Assembly (NCBI GenBank): GCA_021812285.1
Contig: JAKAOH010000011.1
Coordinates: 1 to 39,075, forward strand
Length of the DNA: 39,075 nucleotides
From: Acidobacteriota bacterium
GTDB taxonomy: Bacteria > Acidobacteriota > Terriglobia > Acidiferrales > UBA7541
Direction of reading: 5' to 3'
Shown: positions 9,928-18,375 of the stretch, one piece after another
How positions within the stretch are numbered: the first letter of the stretch is position 1
Layout of the letters: every line of letters begins with the position of its first letter
Made by a program: the position numbers and the translations under genes
Notes under the pieces: generated by a model
Told to the model about the DNA's origin: nothing
What the model saw: only the letters and a program-made list of their open reading frames with translations
The model's database searches: none

Positions 9928-12900
9928 GTGTCAAAATCGCGCATACATCGCAGTGCATTCCTAGCGCTCCTGATTTCCTCGTTCACTGCTTTCTCTGTTT
10001 TCGGCGCCGCAAAGCAAAGCGTTTCCACGCCAAATACGCCGGACATCTTTGCGGGACTGAAATTCCGCGACCTTGGCCCGGCGGTTGCCGGGGGCCGGGT
10101 GACCGCCGTTGCGGGCGTTGCCGGCGATTCGAATGTGTATTACGTGGGAGCGGCCGGCGGCGGCATCTTCAAGACGTCAGACGGCGGTGTCACGTGGAAA
10201 GCCATTTTTCAGCACGAAGGCAGTTCCTCGATTGGCGCTGTCGCGGTTGCTCCTTCCAATCCGAACTTCGTTTGGGTGGGTACCGGCGAGTCGAATGTCC
10301 GCAACGACGTGATCGACGGCGATGGCGTGTATTTCTCCTCCAATGCCGGTCGTTCCTGGCAATTCATGGGTTTGGCGGATACCGAACATATCAGTTCCAT
10401 TGTCATTGATCCGGCCAACCCCGATATCGTCTTCGTTGGGGCGCTGGGGCACGTCTGGGGCCCGAACGCCGAGCGCGGCGTGTTTCGCACGACCGACGGC
10501 GGGAAGAGGTGGAAAAAGGTCCTCTTCGTGAACGACTCGACCGGCGTCGCCGATCTCGCCATGACGCCGGGAAACCCCCAAGTACTCTTCGCGGCGATGT
10601 GGCAGTTCCAGCGCTCTCCCTGGGATATGGTGAACGGCGGGCCGGACAGCGGCATCTATCGTTCGACCGACGGCGGCAACTCCTGGAAGAAGCTCGCCAA
10701 AGGTTTGCCGCGAGGCCCGCTGGGACGAATCGCCCTCGCCATTGCTCCCAGCAATTCCGAACACATCTACGCGCTGATCGCCGCCAGGCACGGCATGCTC
10801 TGGCAATCGCTCAATCGGGGCGATTCGTGGACTCCGGTGAACGACAGCCATGCTCTCGACGTCCGACCTCCCTACTTTTCCAAGCTCGTGGTTTCCCCCG
10901 ACGATCAAAACAAAGTCTTCTTTTGCTCTTTCAGCTTGATGGAGTCGGATAACGGGGGAAAGACGGCGTATCCCATCGGCCGCGGCGTGCATGCCGACCA
11001 TCACGCCCTCTGGATTGACCCGGCCAACCCCGATCGCATGATTCAGGGAACCGATGGCGGCGCCTACCTTTCCACCGACGCAGGAAAGCACTGGCGGTTC
11101 CTCGACGGCATGCCCATTGAACAGTTCTATCAGATCGCCGTGAATGACCGCCGTCCCTACGCGGTCTGCGGAGGCTTGCAGGATAATAACGGCTGGTGCG
11201 GTCTTTCCTCAGACCTGGGCCGGGGCCGCGTCATGGGAGCCAGTTGGTATACCGTGGTCGGCGGGGACGGGCAGTATGTTGTGCCCGCACCGAGCGATCC
11301 CCAAATCGTTTACGCGGATTCTCAGGGTGGTTACATCACGCGCGTCGATATGCGAAATCATTTGTCCCGTTCCATTCGCCCCTACCTGGAAGGCCCCACT
11401 GCCGTGAAGACCTCCGCACTGAAGTACCGCTTCAATTGGACCGCACCCATCGCCGTTTCCCGAACCGACCCGAACGAGGTGTACCTCGGTGGCAATGTGG
11501 TTTTCCGATCCACCAACGGCGGAAGAACCTGGGCGCCGATCAGCGGCGATTTGACACGCAACGACAAGAGCAAACAACCTTTCCCCGGCGGGCCGGTGAG
11601 TCACGGCAGCGCCCGCGCCGAGACGTATGACACGATTTTGGCCATTACGATTGCCCCAACCGATCCACGGGTCATCTGGGTCGGAACCGACGACGGTCTG
11701 GTCCAAGTGACGCGCGACGGCGGAAAAACCTGGACCAACGTTACCCAGAACATTCCCGGCGCACCCCAATGGGCGCGCGTCTATCAGGTGGGCGTTTCCC
11801 CGTGGAACGCTGGGACAGCCTATGTGGCCTTCGACGCGCACGAAATGAACGACTCCCATGTCTATGTCTTCCGCACCGGGGATTACGGGAAAACCTGGCG
11901 GAAGATCACCGAGGGCCTGCCGGATGATTCCCCCGCCCATGTGGTCCGGGAGGATCCCAACCGGCGTGGTCTGCTCGTGCTCGGAACCGACACGGGCCTC
12001 TATTACTCGCTCGATCGCGGCGACCGCTGGTACCCGCTCAAGTCCAATTTCCCTACCGCGCCCGTTTTCGATCTTACGTTCGTGAAGTCAACCCACGATC
12101 TGGTCGTGGCCACGCACGGAAGAGGCGTCATGATCCTTGACGACATTCGGCCACTCGAAAAGCTGACGCCTCAGGTCGAAGCCAGCCAATTCCATCTGTT
12201 TGCCCCCGGTCCAGGAGTGGTGTTCCACACGTGGAAGAGCATCGAGGGCCGCTACGGCTACTCGGCACCGAATGCGCCCGAAGGCGTCGTCATCGACTAC
12301 TATTTGAAGTCCGCGATTCACTCGACGGTGAAAGAGATAAGACAACACAGGAGCCCTGTAAGAATCGTCGTCACCGGCGCGCATGGGAACCCCGTGGCGA
12401 CCGATTACGGTCCGTCGAAGGCGGGCGTCGACCGCTTCGTCTGGAACATGCGTTACGATGGCCCGGTCAGACTGAAATTTCTGCCCGGGCCCCGCGTTGA
12501 GTTCCCGGGCCGGAATTCAGGTCCGCGGGTTGCGCCCGGGACGTACCAAATCTCCGTCACGGTGAATGGGAAGACGCAAGCAAGGCAGGTTACCGTATTT
12601 CCCGATCCCAATCTACGCATCAATCCCGCCGACTTTCGCGCCCAGACCCAAGCGGCGCTCGAAGCGAGGAATGAACTGAGCGCGCTCAATGAAATGTTGA
12701 ATCGCATTGCAGAGATAGACAGGCAACTGACCGATTTTCATTCCAGCATTGACACCAGTAACGATAAACGGCTGAGGAACAAGTTCGAGCCCGTGATCGC
12801 CCGGGGCCAGCGACTCCACAAGAAGCTTAACCAGTTCAGAGACCAGGTGTTTAATCCTCGCATCCAGCGCAACGCCCCGGAAGACAGCCTTCACTATCTT

Positions 12901-13149
12901 GCCCGTTTGCACAGCCAACTCGCCAAACTCACTGGCGAGATCGCTCGCCCCTATGGCGAGGCGCCCAACGCACTATTGCGCAAGGCAATGGCGCGCGTCT
13001 TCGGTGAAACCGATAGACGGATCAAGGAATTCAACGAGCTTGTAAAAACGGACGTCGCCGGGTACAACAAGGCGGCGGAACAACTGGGAGCGCCGACAAT
13101 CTTCACTGGCGGGTCGGTCGTCATCGCATCGGCGAGTGGGATTGATTGA
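9928..13149 (+). CDS. VPS10/sortilin-like BNR (Asp-box) repeat protein, exported
   Basis: GTG start at 9928 with GGAGG at 9917-9921 and signal peptide VSKSRIHRSAFLALLISSFTAFSVFGA. Repeated SxDGGxxW motifs (KTSDGGVTW, RTTDGGKRW, RSTDGGNSW, STDAGKHW, RSTNGGRTW, RDGGKTW, RTGDYGKTW). Confidence 0.88.
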   Translation: MSKSRIHRSAFLALLISSFTAFSVFGAAKQSVSTPNTPDIFAGLKFRDLGPAVAGGRVTAVAGVAGDSNVYYVGAAGGGIFKTSDGGVTWKAIFQHEGSSSIGAVAVAPSNPNFVWVGTGESNVRNDVIDGDGVYFSSNAGRSWQFMGLADTEHISSIVIDPANPDIVFVGALGHVWGPNAERGVFRTTDGGKRWKKVLFVNDSTGVADLAMTPGNPQVLFAAMWQFQRSPWDMVNGGPDSGIYRSTDGGNSWKKLAKGLPRGPLGRIALAIAPSNSEHIYALIAARHGMLWQSLNRGDSWTPVNDSHALDVRPPYFSKLVVSPDDQNKVFFCSFSLMESDNGGKTAYPIGRGVHADHHALWIDPANPDRMIQGTDGGAYLSTDAGKHWRFLDGMPIEQFYQIAVNDRRPYAVCGGLQDNNGWCGLSSDLGRGRVMGASWYTVVGGDGQYVVPAPSDPQIVYADSQGGYITRVDMRNHLSRSIRPYLEGPTAVKTSALKYRFNWTAPIAVSRTDPNEVYLGGNVVFRSTNGGRTWAPISGDLTRNDKSKQPFPGGPVSHGSARAETYDTILAITIAPTDPRVIWVGTDDGLVQVTRDGGKTWTNVTQNIPGAPQWARVYQVGVSPWNAGTAYVAFDAHEMNDSHVYVFRTGDYGKTWRKITEGLPDDSPAHVVREDPNRRGLLVLGTDTGLYYSLDRGDRWYPLKSNFPTAPVFDLTFVKSTHDLVVATHGRGVMILDDIRPLEKLTPQVEASQFHLFAPGPGVVFHTWKSIEGRYGYSAPNAPEGVVIDYYLKSAIHSTVKEIRQHRSPVRIVVTGAHGNPVATDYGPSKAGVDRFVWNMRYDGPVRLKFLPGPRVEFPGRNSGPRVAPGTYQISVTVNGKTQARQVTVFPDPNLRINPADFRAQTQAALEARNELSALNEMLNRIAEIDRQLTDFHSSIDTSNDKRLRNKFEPVIARGQRLHKKLNQFRDQVFNPRIQRNAPEDSLHYLARLHSQLAKLTGEIARPYGEAPNALLRKAMARVFGETDRRIKEFNELVKTDVAGYNKAAEQLGAPTIFTGGSVVIASASGID

Positions 13150-13165
13150 GTGTTCCATAATACGG

Positions 13166-13455
13166 TTACATAGAAGAGAGCTTTGCCTGCTGCCAGAAGG
13201 CGATGATCGGAGCCGGCCTCCGGCGCATCCGAGCGACCGCCTTGCCAGCCGAGTAGCTCAACTGCGCGAAGTCCCGGGGCAGAAGTTCGGCAGCTGGTGC
13301 TGTTTCCAGTGCGACCACAGTGACTCGACCGGATTCAGTTCCGACGCGCAGGCGGGCAGAAACTCCACCCAGAACCGTCCCTTCTGTTGCCGAATAAACT
13401 CCCAGAGCGTGCCGCTCCATTGCGATGGCAGGCCGTCCCAGACTTGGCAAGTTCT
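13166..13455 (-). pseudogene. IS630-family transposase C-terminal remnant, frameshifted
   Basis: Minus strand reads VWDGLPSQWSGTLWEFIRQQKGRFWVEFLPACASELNPVESLWSHWKQHQLPNFCPGT then, after a frameshift, PRDFAQLSYSAGKAVARMRRRPAPIIAFWQQAKL. ELNPVExLW is the IS630 DDE signature. Confidence 0.78.
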
Positions 13456-13666
13456 TCGTCAGTGAACATCAGATATCTTCCGTGAATTTTGGCGCACTTT
13501 GAGGGCGGCTGCCTTTCTACGTCCTGGCTAGGATTTGGCACTGAAAGAGCTGAACGGACCGCGAGGGCTGGCGTGCTGGTTCAACGACGAGGATTTGCCT
13601 ATCTACAAAATCATCTACAGTGGTGTAGATAAAAAAACCGGGGGCCGACGTAAGTTTTTTAGAATG

Positions 13667-13713
13667 ATGGTCGGGGCGAGTGGATTTGAACCACCGACCT
13701 CCTGGTCCCGAAC
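13667..13713 (-). repeat. Island attachment repeat (att): 47-bp copy of the tRNA-Pro 3' part
   Basis: ATGGTCGGGGCGAGTGGATTTGAACCACCGACCTCCTGGTCCCGAAC, identical to 29109-29155. Confidence 0.92.
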
Positions 13714-14039
13714 TAGAATGGCCAAAATGCTAAATGCTTTCTTTGGTGTCGCTTAGGACCCGAAAAGGCCTTCCAAACCTTCCTCATTTGTCCGTAGTTG
13801 TCCGCAAAATCGTGATCCGCTTTCTGGAACGTCACTTCGCCTAAAGTGCAGGCACCCGAGCCTAGTCGGCCCGTTGATTCGCCACCTCCAGGTTATGGGT
13901 TAAATGGGCCAAAATCTGTAAGCTATGGCCCGTCCTGCCCTTACAAAAAACTATAGGCACACAACAACGCCCCTTCTGACGGATTTTGTTCCCTTAGCGT
14001 TCCCAAGCTTTGACCATTGGTTTCACAATCACGCAATTG

Positions 14040-14107
14040 GCACGACTTCCCTATGATAGCGTCGTGCAGTTCCACGTATAATGTGGTCCGCACTTTAGGA
14101 TTTAGGA
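14040..14107 (+). promoter_or_regulatory. Candidate promoter/operator region of the 453-aa/NMNAT/Dcd operon
   Basis: IR GCACGAC (14040-14046) / GTCGTGC (14061-14067); TATAAT 14077-14082 inside CCAC-gtataat-GTGG; tandem heptamer TTTAGGATTTAGGA 14094-14107. Confidence 0.45.
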
Positions 14108-14172
14108 AGGGTAGGCGAATGTGGAACGTTTTCTCACCTAGCGTTTGATTACCGGGCGAACGGCGGACTCCT

Positions 14173-15534
14173 ATGCCTAGTCACGATTCCAACCCCACTT
14201 CTGGTCACTCCTACCTTGCCGCGCTTGATCCTTGGCGTCGTTCAACAGTCCGGGAAGTCGAACGCCTCTTGAAAATATCTTCCCTCACTGCAAGACGGAT
14301 CATAATCTCTGATAACCAAGCCCTGAATAACCGGGGTTTGCATCGTTTGCTTCACAGGCCGGATGTGCTTGAGTTTCTTCGTCGTCCAGACGGCGACGGA
14401 GCGCCCCTATTGGCCATCGCCTTGCGTGAGGGCACACTTCATTTTGTAGAGGTCGCTCAGCGTCTTGTCCTCCGTAGAGACCGTCCGGCAATCTTTCCAT
14501 GGATGAGCGTGGCGCAACAGGCTCAGCTCGACACCGCTTACGGTCATGGCCGCTCCTCGACGGTCGGGCCGTTGTTTGACATTGCGGGGCAAACATTCCG
14601 CGATCACATCGAGCGCCTTGAGACGCTGCGAACGTCGACCCCTGCAACCACTGTACGCTGGAGCGGCCTGGAAACTGGTTACGTCGGTGCCACTACCACA
14701 GCTCTACGGCGTTTTCGCCACACACTTGAGCGAGACTCTATTTCTGCATTACCCCGTGACAAAGTGCTTGCGCTCTGTGACAGTCTACTCGAACAGGTTG
14801 AGCAAGGGTCCGACGTCAATCGCTCCGATCTCTATCGCACAATTTCTCTCTCGGGCTTAGACAAAGCTACACAGTTTGCAATTCGCCTGAAATGCTTGGA
14901 CGAACCTTATCACGAGAACTTTGCGGCGGCAACACGCAGTCATAGCATCACCGGTACCGAATACAGAGAGGCAGAGGTAGCGCGTTTACTAGAGACTATT
15001 TCAGCAAGACTGCTCCAGTTGCGCCCGGTTGACGTTTTCGGAATTGACGAATTTCCCCTACTGCTGGATGAGGTGCCATTTTCTCGTATCTCCTCTATTC
15101 GGGGCTCTCCAGCATTCCTGGACCTTCTCGACAAATTGGCAGTCCCACAAGAGGATCACAAAAGAGTGCGCGTGATATTAGACCTTCTGAATTTCATATC
15201 AGCCGAGTTGGCCAAAGAGCCCAAAGGTCTCAGAAAACTCATCAGTCTTCGACTGCATGTCTTCTCACCGCCGCGAGAATTAATGGATGAATTACGCGCC
15301 GCTGGGCTCTCTCTTAGCGACCTTGTTGCTGCCGCATCTACGACCGCTGGCTTTGTGGTGGGAGAGGCTGTTGGCCAACTCGTGGGAGTTTTCGGGGTGG
15401 GTGGCGTGCTCGGAACTGGAGCCACAATAGTAGTCGAGCAGATCGCCCGAAGGGCATATGAAAAACCCAAGAAGCAGCAGGAGTTTCAACAGGTTCTACA
15501 ATTGATCCTTGCGGCAACTCACACGGACACATGA
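14173..15534 (+). CDS. Uncharacterised 453-aa protein with N-terminal HTH-like segment and C-terminal Gly-rich hydrophobic segment
   Basis: STVREVERLLKISSLTARRIIIS near the N-terminus; TTAGFVVGEAVGQLVGVFGVGGVLGTGATIVVEQI near the C-terminus. No family recognised. Confidence 0.75.
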   Translation: MPSHDSNPTSGHSYLAALDPWRRSTVREVERLLKISSLTARRIIISDNQALNNRGLHRLLHRPDVLEFLRRPDGDGAPLLAIALREGTLHFVEVAQRLVLRRDRPAIFPWMSVAQQAQLDTAYGHGRSSTVGPLFDIAGQTFRDHIERLETLRTSTPATTVRWSGLETGYVGATTTALRRFRHTLERDSISALPRDKVLALCDSLLEQVEQGSDVNRSDLYRTISLSGLDKATQFAIRLKCLDEPYHENFAAATRSHSITGTEYREAEVARLLETISARLLQLRPVDVFGIDEFPLLLDEVPFSRISSIRGSPAFLDLLDKLAVPQEDHKRVRVILDLLNFISAELAKEPKGLRKLISLRLHVFSPPRELMDELRAAGLSLSDLVAAASTTAGFVVGEAVGQLVGVFGVGGVLGTGATIVVEQIARRAYEKPKKQQEFQQVLQLILAATHTDT

Positions 15535-15571
15535 ATGTCACATTTAATACTGGAGGTAAGACCTACGCGCA

Positions 15572-16111
15572 ATGGTTGATCATCTGGGAATGGTTCATGG
15601 CCGGTTTCAGCCAGTCCACAATGAACATCTTCTGTACATTCTGAGAGGCCTCAGCCGCTGCTCTAGGCTAGTGATTGGGATTACAAACCCTGATGCCTCC
15701 GAATACAAAGCCAGCTCGCTGAGTCCACACCGACACAACGAGGAGGCAAATCCCTACACCTATTTTCAGCGAATGGAAATGATTCGAGAGTGCTTAGTCG
15801 ATGAGCATATCGATCTCGCTCGCATATCACTCATACCGTTTCATCTGTTTGCCCCCGACAAATGGCACTACTATTTGCCTCCGCCCGAAGCGGTGGTTCA
15901 ATACGTCAGGGCCTTCTCCTCCTGGGAAGATGAGAAGATTGCGTTATTTCAGAAATACGGGTATCGCGTGGAGGTTCTTGACAGACGGATGACAAAAACG
16001 GTTGAAGGCACACAGGTGCGCACGATCATGCGCGAGGGAGGCAACTGGAGACAACTTGTACCTCCTGGAACCGCGCGCGTCATCGATAAGGTGAACACTG
16101 GGGACCTATGA
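15572..16111 (+). CDS. NMNAT-like nucleotidyltransferase (cytidylyltransferase fold, NadM/NadR-like)
   Basis: GRFQPVHNEHLLYILRGLSRCSRLVIGITNP (HxGH-type motif as HNEH) and C-terminal VEGTQVRTIMREGGNWRQLVP (GTxVR motif). Confidence 0.8.
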   Translation: MVDHLGMVHGRFQPVHNEHLLYILRGLSRCSRLVIGITNPDASEYKASSLSPHRHNEEANPYTYFQRMEMIRECLVDEHIDLARISLIPFHLFAPDKWHYYLPPPEAVVQYVRAFSSWEDEKIALFQKYGYRVEVLDRRMTKTVEGTQVRTIMREGGNWRQLVPPGTARVIDKVNTGDL

Positions 16112-16698
16112 GGAAGACCATGGACAACTCCGGTGGCGCTATTCTTTCGAACCAACAAATCATCCAGTCGGTGCAGAACAAGGAAATAATTATCGAGCCG
16201 TTCGACATACGCCTGGTTAGGGGCGCAAGCATATGCCTGCGCCTCGGTTATGAAAGCATGCGAATGGAGTGTACCGGGACGGTGGACGTCCGTCTTGAAG
16301 CTTCCTATCCCCTATACAAGAAGATTGAAGTTGACGCCAGGACAGGGCTAGAAATCCCCGCAAAGAGACTGGTACTAGCTAGCACATACGAGAAAATTGC
16401 ATTACCCAGGGATGTAGTGGGTTGGCTGTCAAACCTTTCGGGTCTCGCACGGCTTGGACTTCAAGTTGTATTATCGCACCTTGTCTCTCCTGGGTATGGA
16501 GAGCACGGCTCGACATCGCTCACACTTGAGCTATTCAACACACTCGACGTCCCAATCAAACTGTATTCTGAAATGCGTATCTGTCATCTGACGTTCTTAC
16601 ATTTACAAGAGCCAGCGACCACCAGTTATGATTCTCAGGTGGGAACCTACGCTCGCCAGGCTGGACCACGCGGCTCACGCTTTTACACTGATTTCTAA
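16108..16698 (+). CDS. dCTP deaminase-like protein (dUTPase/Dcd fold)
   Basis: VVGWLSNLSGLARLGLQVVLSHLVSPGYGEHGSTSLTLELFNTLDVPIKLYSEMRICHLTF aligns by eye with E. coli Dcd RSSLARLGL...[32 protein letters not shown], including the catalytic Glu. ATGA overlap with the preceding gene. Confidence 0.8.
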   Translation: MRKTMDNSGGAILSNQQIIQSVQNKEIIIEPFDIRLVRGASICLRLGYESMRMECTGTVDVRLEASYPLYKKIEVDARTGLEIPAKRLVLASTYEKIALPRDVVGWLSNLSGLARLGLQVVLSHLVSPGYGEHGSTSLTLELFNTLDVPIKLYSEMRICHLTFLHLQEPATTSYDSQVGTYARQAGPRGSRFYTDF

Positions 16699-16722
16699 AT
16701 TGAATTGCAATTTGCGTTTTTT
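16697..16722 (+). terminator. Weak intrinsic-terminator-like hairpin plus T-tract
   Basis: AAATTG-AATTG-CAATTT stem-loop, then GCGTTTTTT, overlapping the dcd-like stop codon. Confidence 0.4.
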
Positions 16723-16725
16723 GCA

Positions 16726-18030
16726 CTATTCGTTGATTCCGGCGACGAGCTTGGCAACAACGTCAGGGATGCCCTTGCGAGAATCAGCCGCAACCTTGTC
16801 GGCCAGCGTGAGCGAGTATTTTCGGACATCTGCCACCGTCACATTATGCCAAACGGGCAAAATCACCTTCCTGCCATCGATTTCCTTGGCGGTAAGACCG
16901 TCAAGCTCCTTTTGCGGCCACTCCTTTCGGAAGAAAGCCGGGCTCAGCACGACGATTCCAAACCGAGAGTTGCCAAGACCACGGTCAATAGCGCGCCGCA
17001 AACTGTCGCCCACCCTTAGGGTGAACTCGTCGTACCACACCTTCAGACCCGCTTGGCGCAATGCCTCGACCAGTGGACGAACGAAGTCGTCTTTGTCCTC
17101 GCTTGCGTGGCAGATGAATGCGTCCCATTCTTGAGGGCCAACGCGATCCTCTCGCAGCGATTCTCCAACGTTCACGGAAAGCGGCTCGGCTTCGAAGTTC
17201 GCCGATTGTGCCAGCAGGGCGTCGCCCGCAGAAGCGTACTGCTGGCCGGAATCCAGGACCAGCATTTTCTGGGCCTCCAGAATCTGTGCGGACTGGATCA
17301 GCGATGACGTAGTTACGCCGAGGTAGTCTGCGTCCCAATCGTCTGCGATCCACACTTTCGTCCGCTTGTCTCCCTGCCGGAAACCCATCCAATACACCTT
17401 GCCCGAAATGAAACGGTCTATTCGCTTCTCCGGAGTGTCGGGTCGAACGCGTACATCAAGCGACAATTCCTTACGGGTTGCGGGGAGATTGGCCATTGGA
17501 ACGAAGTCCAATTCCCCTCCGTCCACGGCACGCCTGACAGTGCTAATGATGTACACTTCCAGGCGAAATGGGTTTTTCTCAAGGCCGATATCGTAATCAG
17601 CAAAAGTGATTGTCATGGTGCATCTGGCCATCGTGCCTGCTCTCCGGAGATTCCACACGGACACGGGCAGGTAGGTCGCCGCTCGATTGGCGAAGGGACG
17701 CATTGGCCAATCGATCTCGACGCGAATTGGAACACCTGCCGTACAGAAGAAACTCACGGGGTCTGCATTCGCCATCCTCCCCGCCCAAGACCGAGCATAC
17801 GCGGCTGCTGACGGTACGTATCCTGGTGTGCTCGGCAAGTCGGCCAGAAAATCCTCGGAAAGAACAATCGTTGAATTCTTCGATCCTGAACCTCGCTCTG
17901 GCCCGATGCGGATGAAGAATGAGCGAATGTCGTTAAACCGACGGGCCTCCCTCATTTCGAGGCTTCCAGTCCTGTGCAGAATCTCATTGAAAAGCTGCAA
18001 ACCCGCGTCAAGTTTCGTATCGCTTGGCAC
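16726..18030 (-). CDS. TIR-domain protein with uncharacterised N-terminal domain
   Basis: C-terminal WDAFICHASEDKDDFVRPLVEALRQAGLKVWYDEFTLRVGDSLRRAIDRGLGNSRFGIVVLSPAFFRKEWPQKELDGL is a bacterial TIR pattern. Confidence 0.88.
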   Translation of the reverse strand: MPSDTKLDAGLQLFNEILHRTGSLEMREARRFNDIRSFFIRIGPERGSGSKNSTIVLSEDFLADLPSTPGYVPSAAAYARSWAGRMANADPVSFFCTAGVPIRVEIDWPMRPFANRAATYLPVSVWNLRRAGTMARCTMTITFADYDIGLEKNPFRLEVYIISTVRRAVDGGELDFVPMANLPATRKELSLDVRVRPDTPEKRIDRFISGKVYWMGFRQGDKRTKVWIADDWDADYLGVTTSSLIQSAQILEAQKMLVLDSGQQYASAGDALLAQSANFEAEPLSVNVGESLREDRVGPQEWDAFICHASEDKDDFVRPLVEALRQAGLKVWYDEFTLRVGDSLRRAIDRGLGNSRFGIVVLSPAFFRKEWPQKELDGLTAKEIDGRKVILPVWHNVTVADVRKYSLTLADKVAADSRKGIPDVVAKLVAGINE

Positions 18031-18375
18031 GTGGCCCCCTTCTGTGGCTCGCCCGCAAACGCGCGGGATTCCATTAAAGGCAGTCCTGAGATTCTACCGC
18101 TCAGCGTGGCCCACCAGCGAGGCGGCCTTTCGCAAAGCCAGCGGGTCTCTTAGCAGAGCACAGCCGCTGAACGAAACCGATACGCCCCGTCGGCAGAATG
18201 GTAGAATCGCGGCGAGATTTCCGAACCACACGGGGAGTGGACGGGATGGCGGGACACAAGAACAGACCGAAGGACGCGAAGGGCAAAATCGCAGAACGTG
18301 ATCGACTGCCCAGTGCGGCCCGACGTAGCTGTGCACACACAATTCCTGAGGAACTCTCTCAATCGCGCAAAAAAC

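Noticed and set aside
8191-13149. 1652-aa + strand ORF
   Set aside because: The first ~580 codons overlap the M61 end and the whole APC permease in another frame and lack protein-like sequence. The real gene starts near 9928 with an SD and signal peptide.
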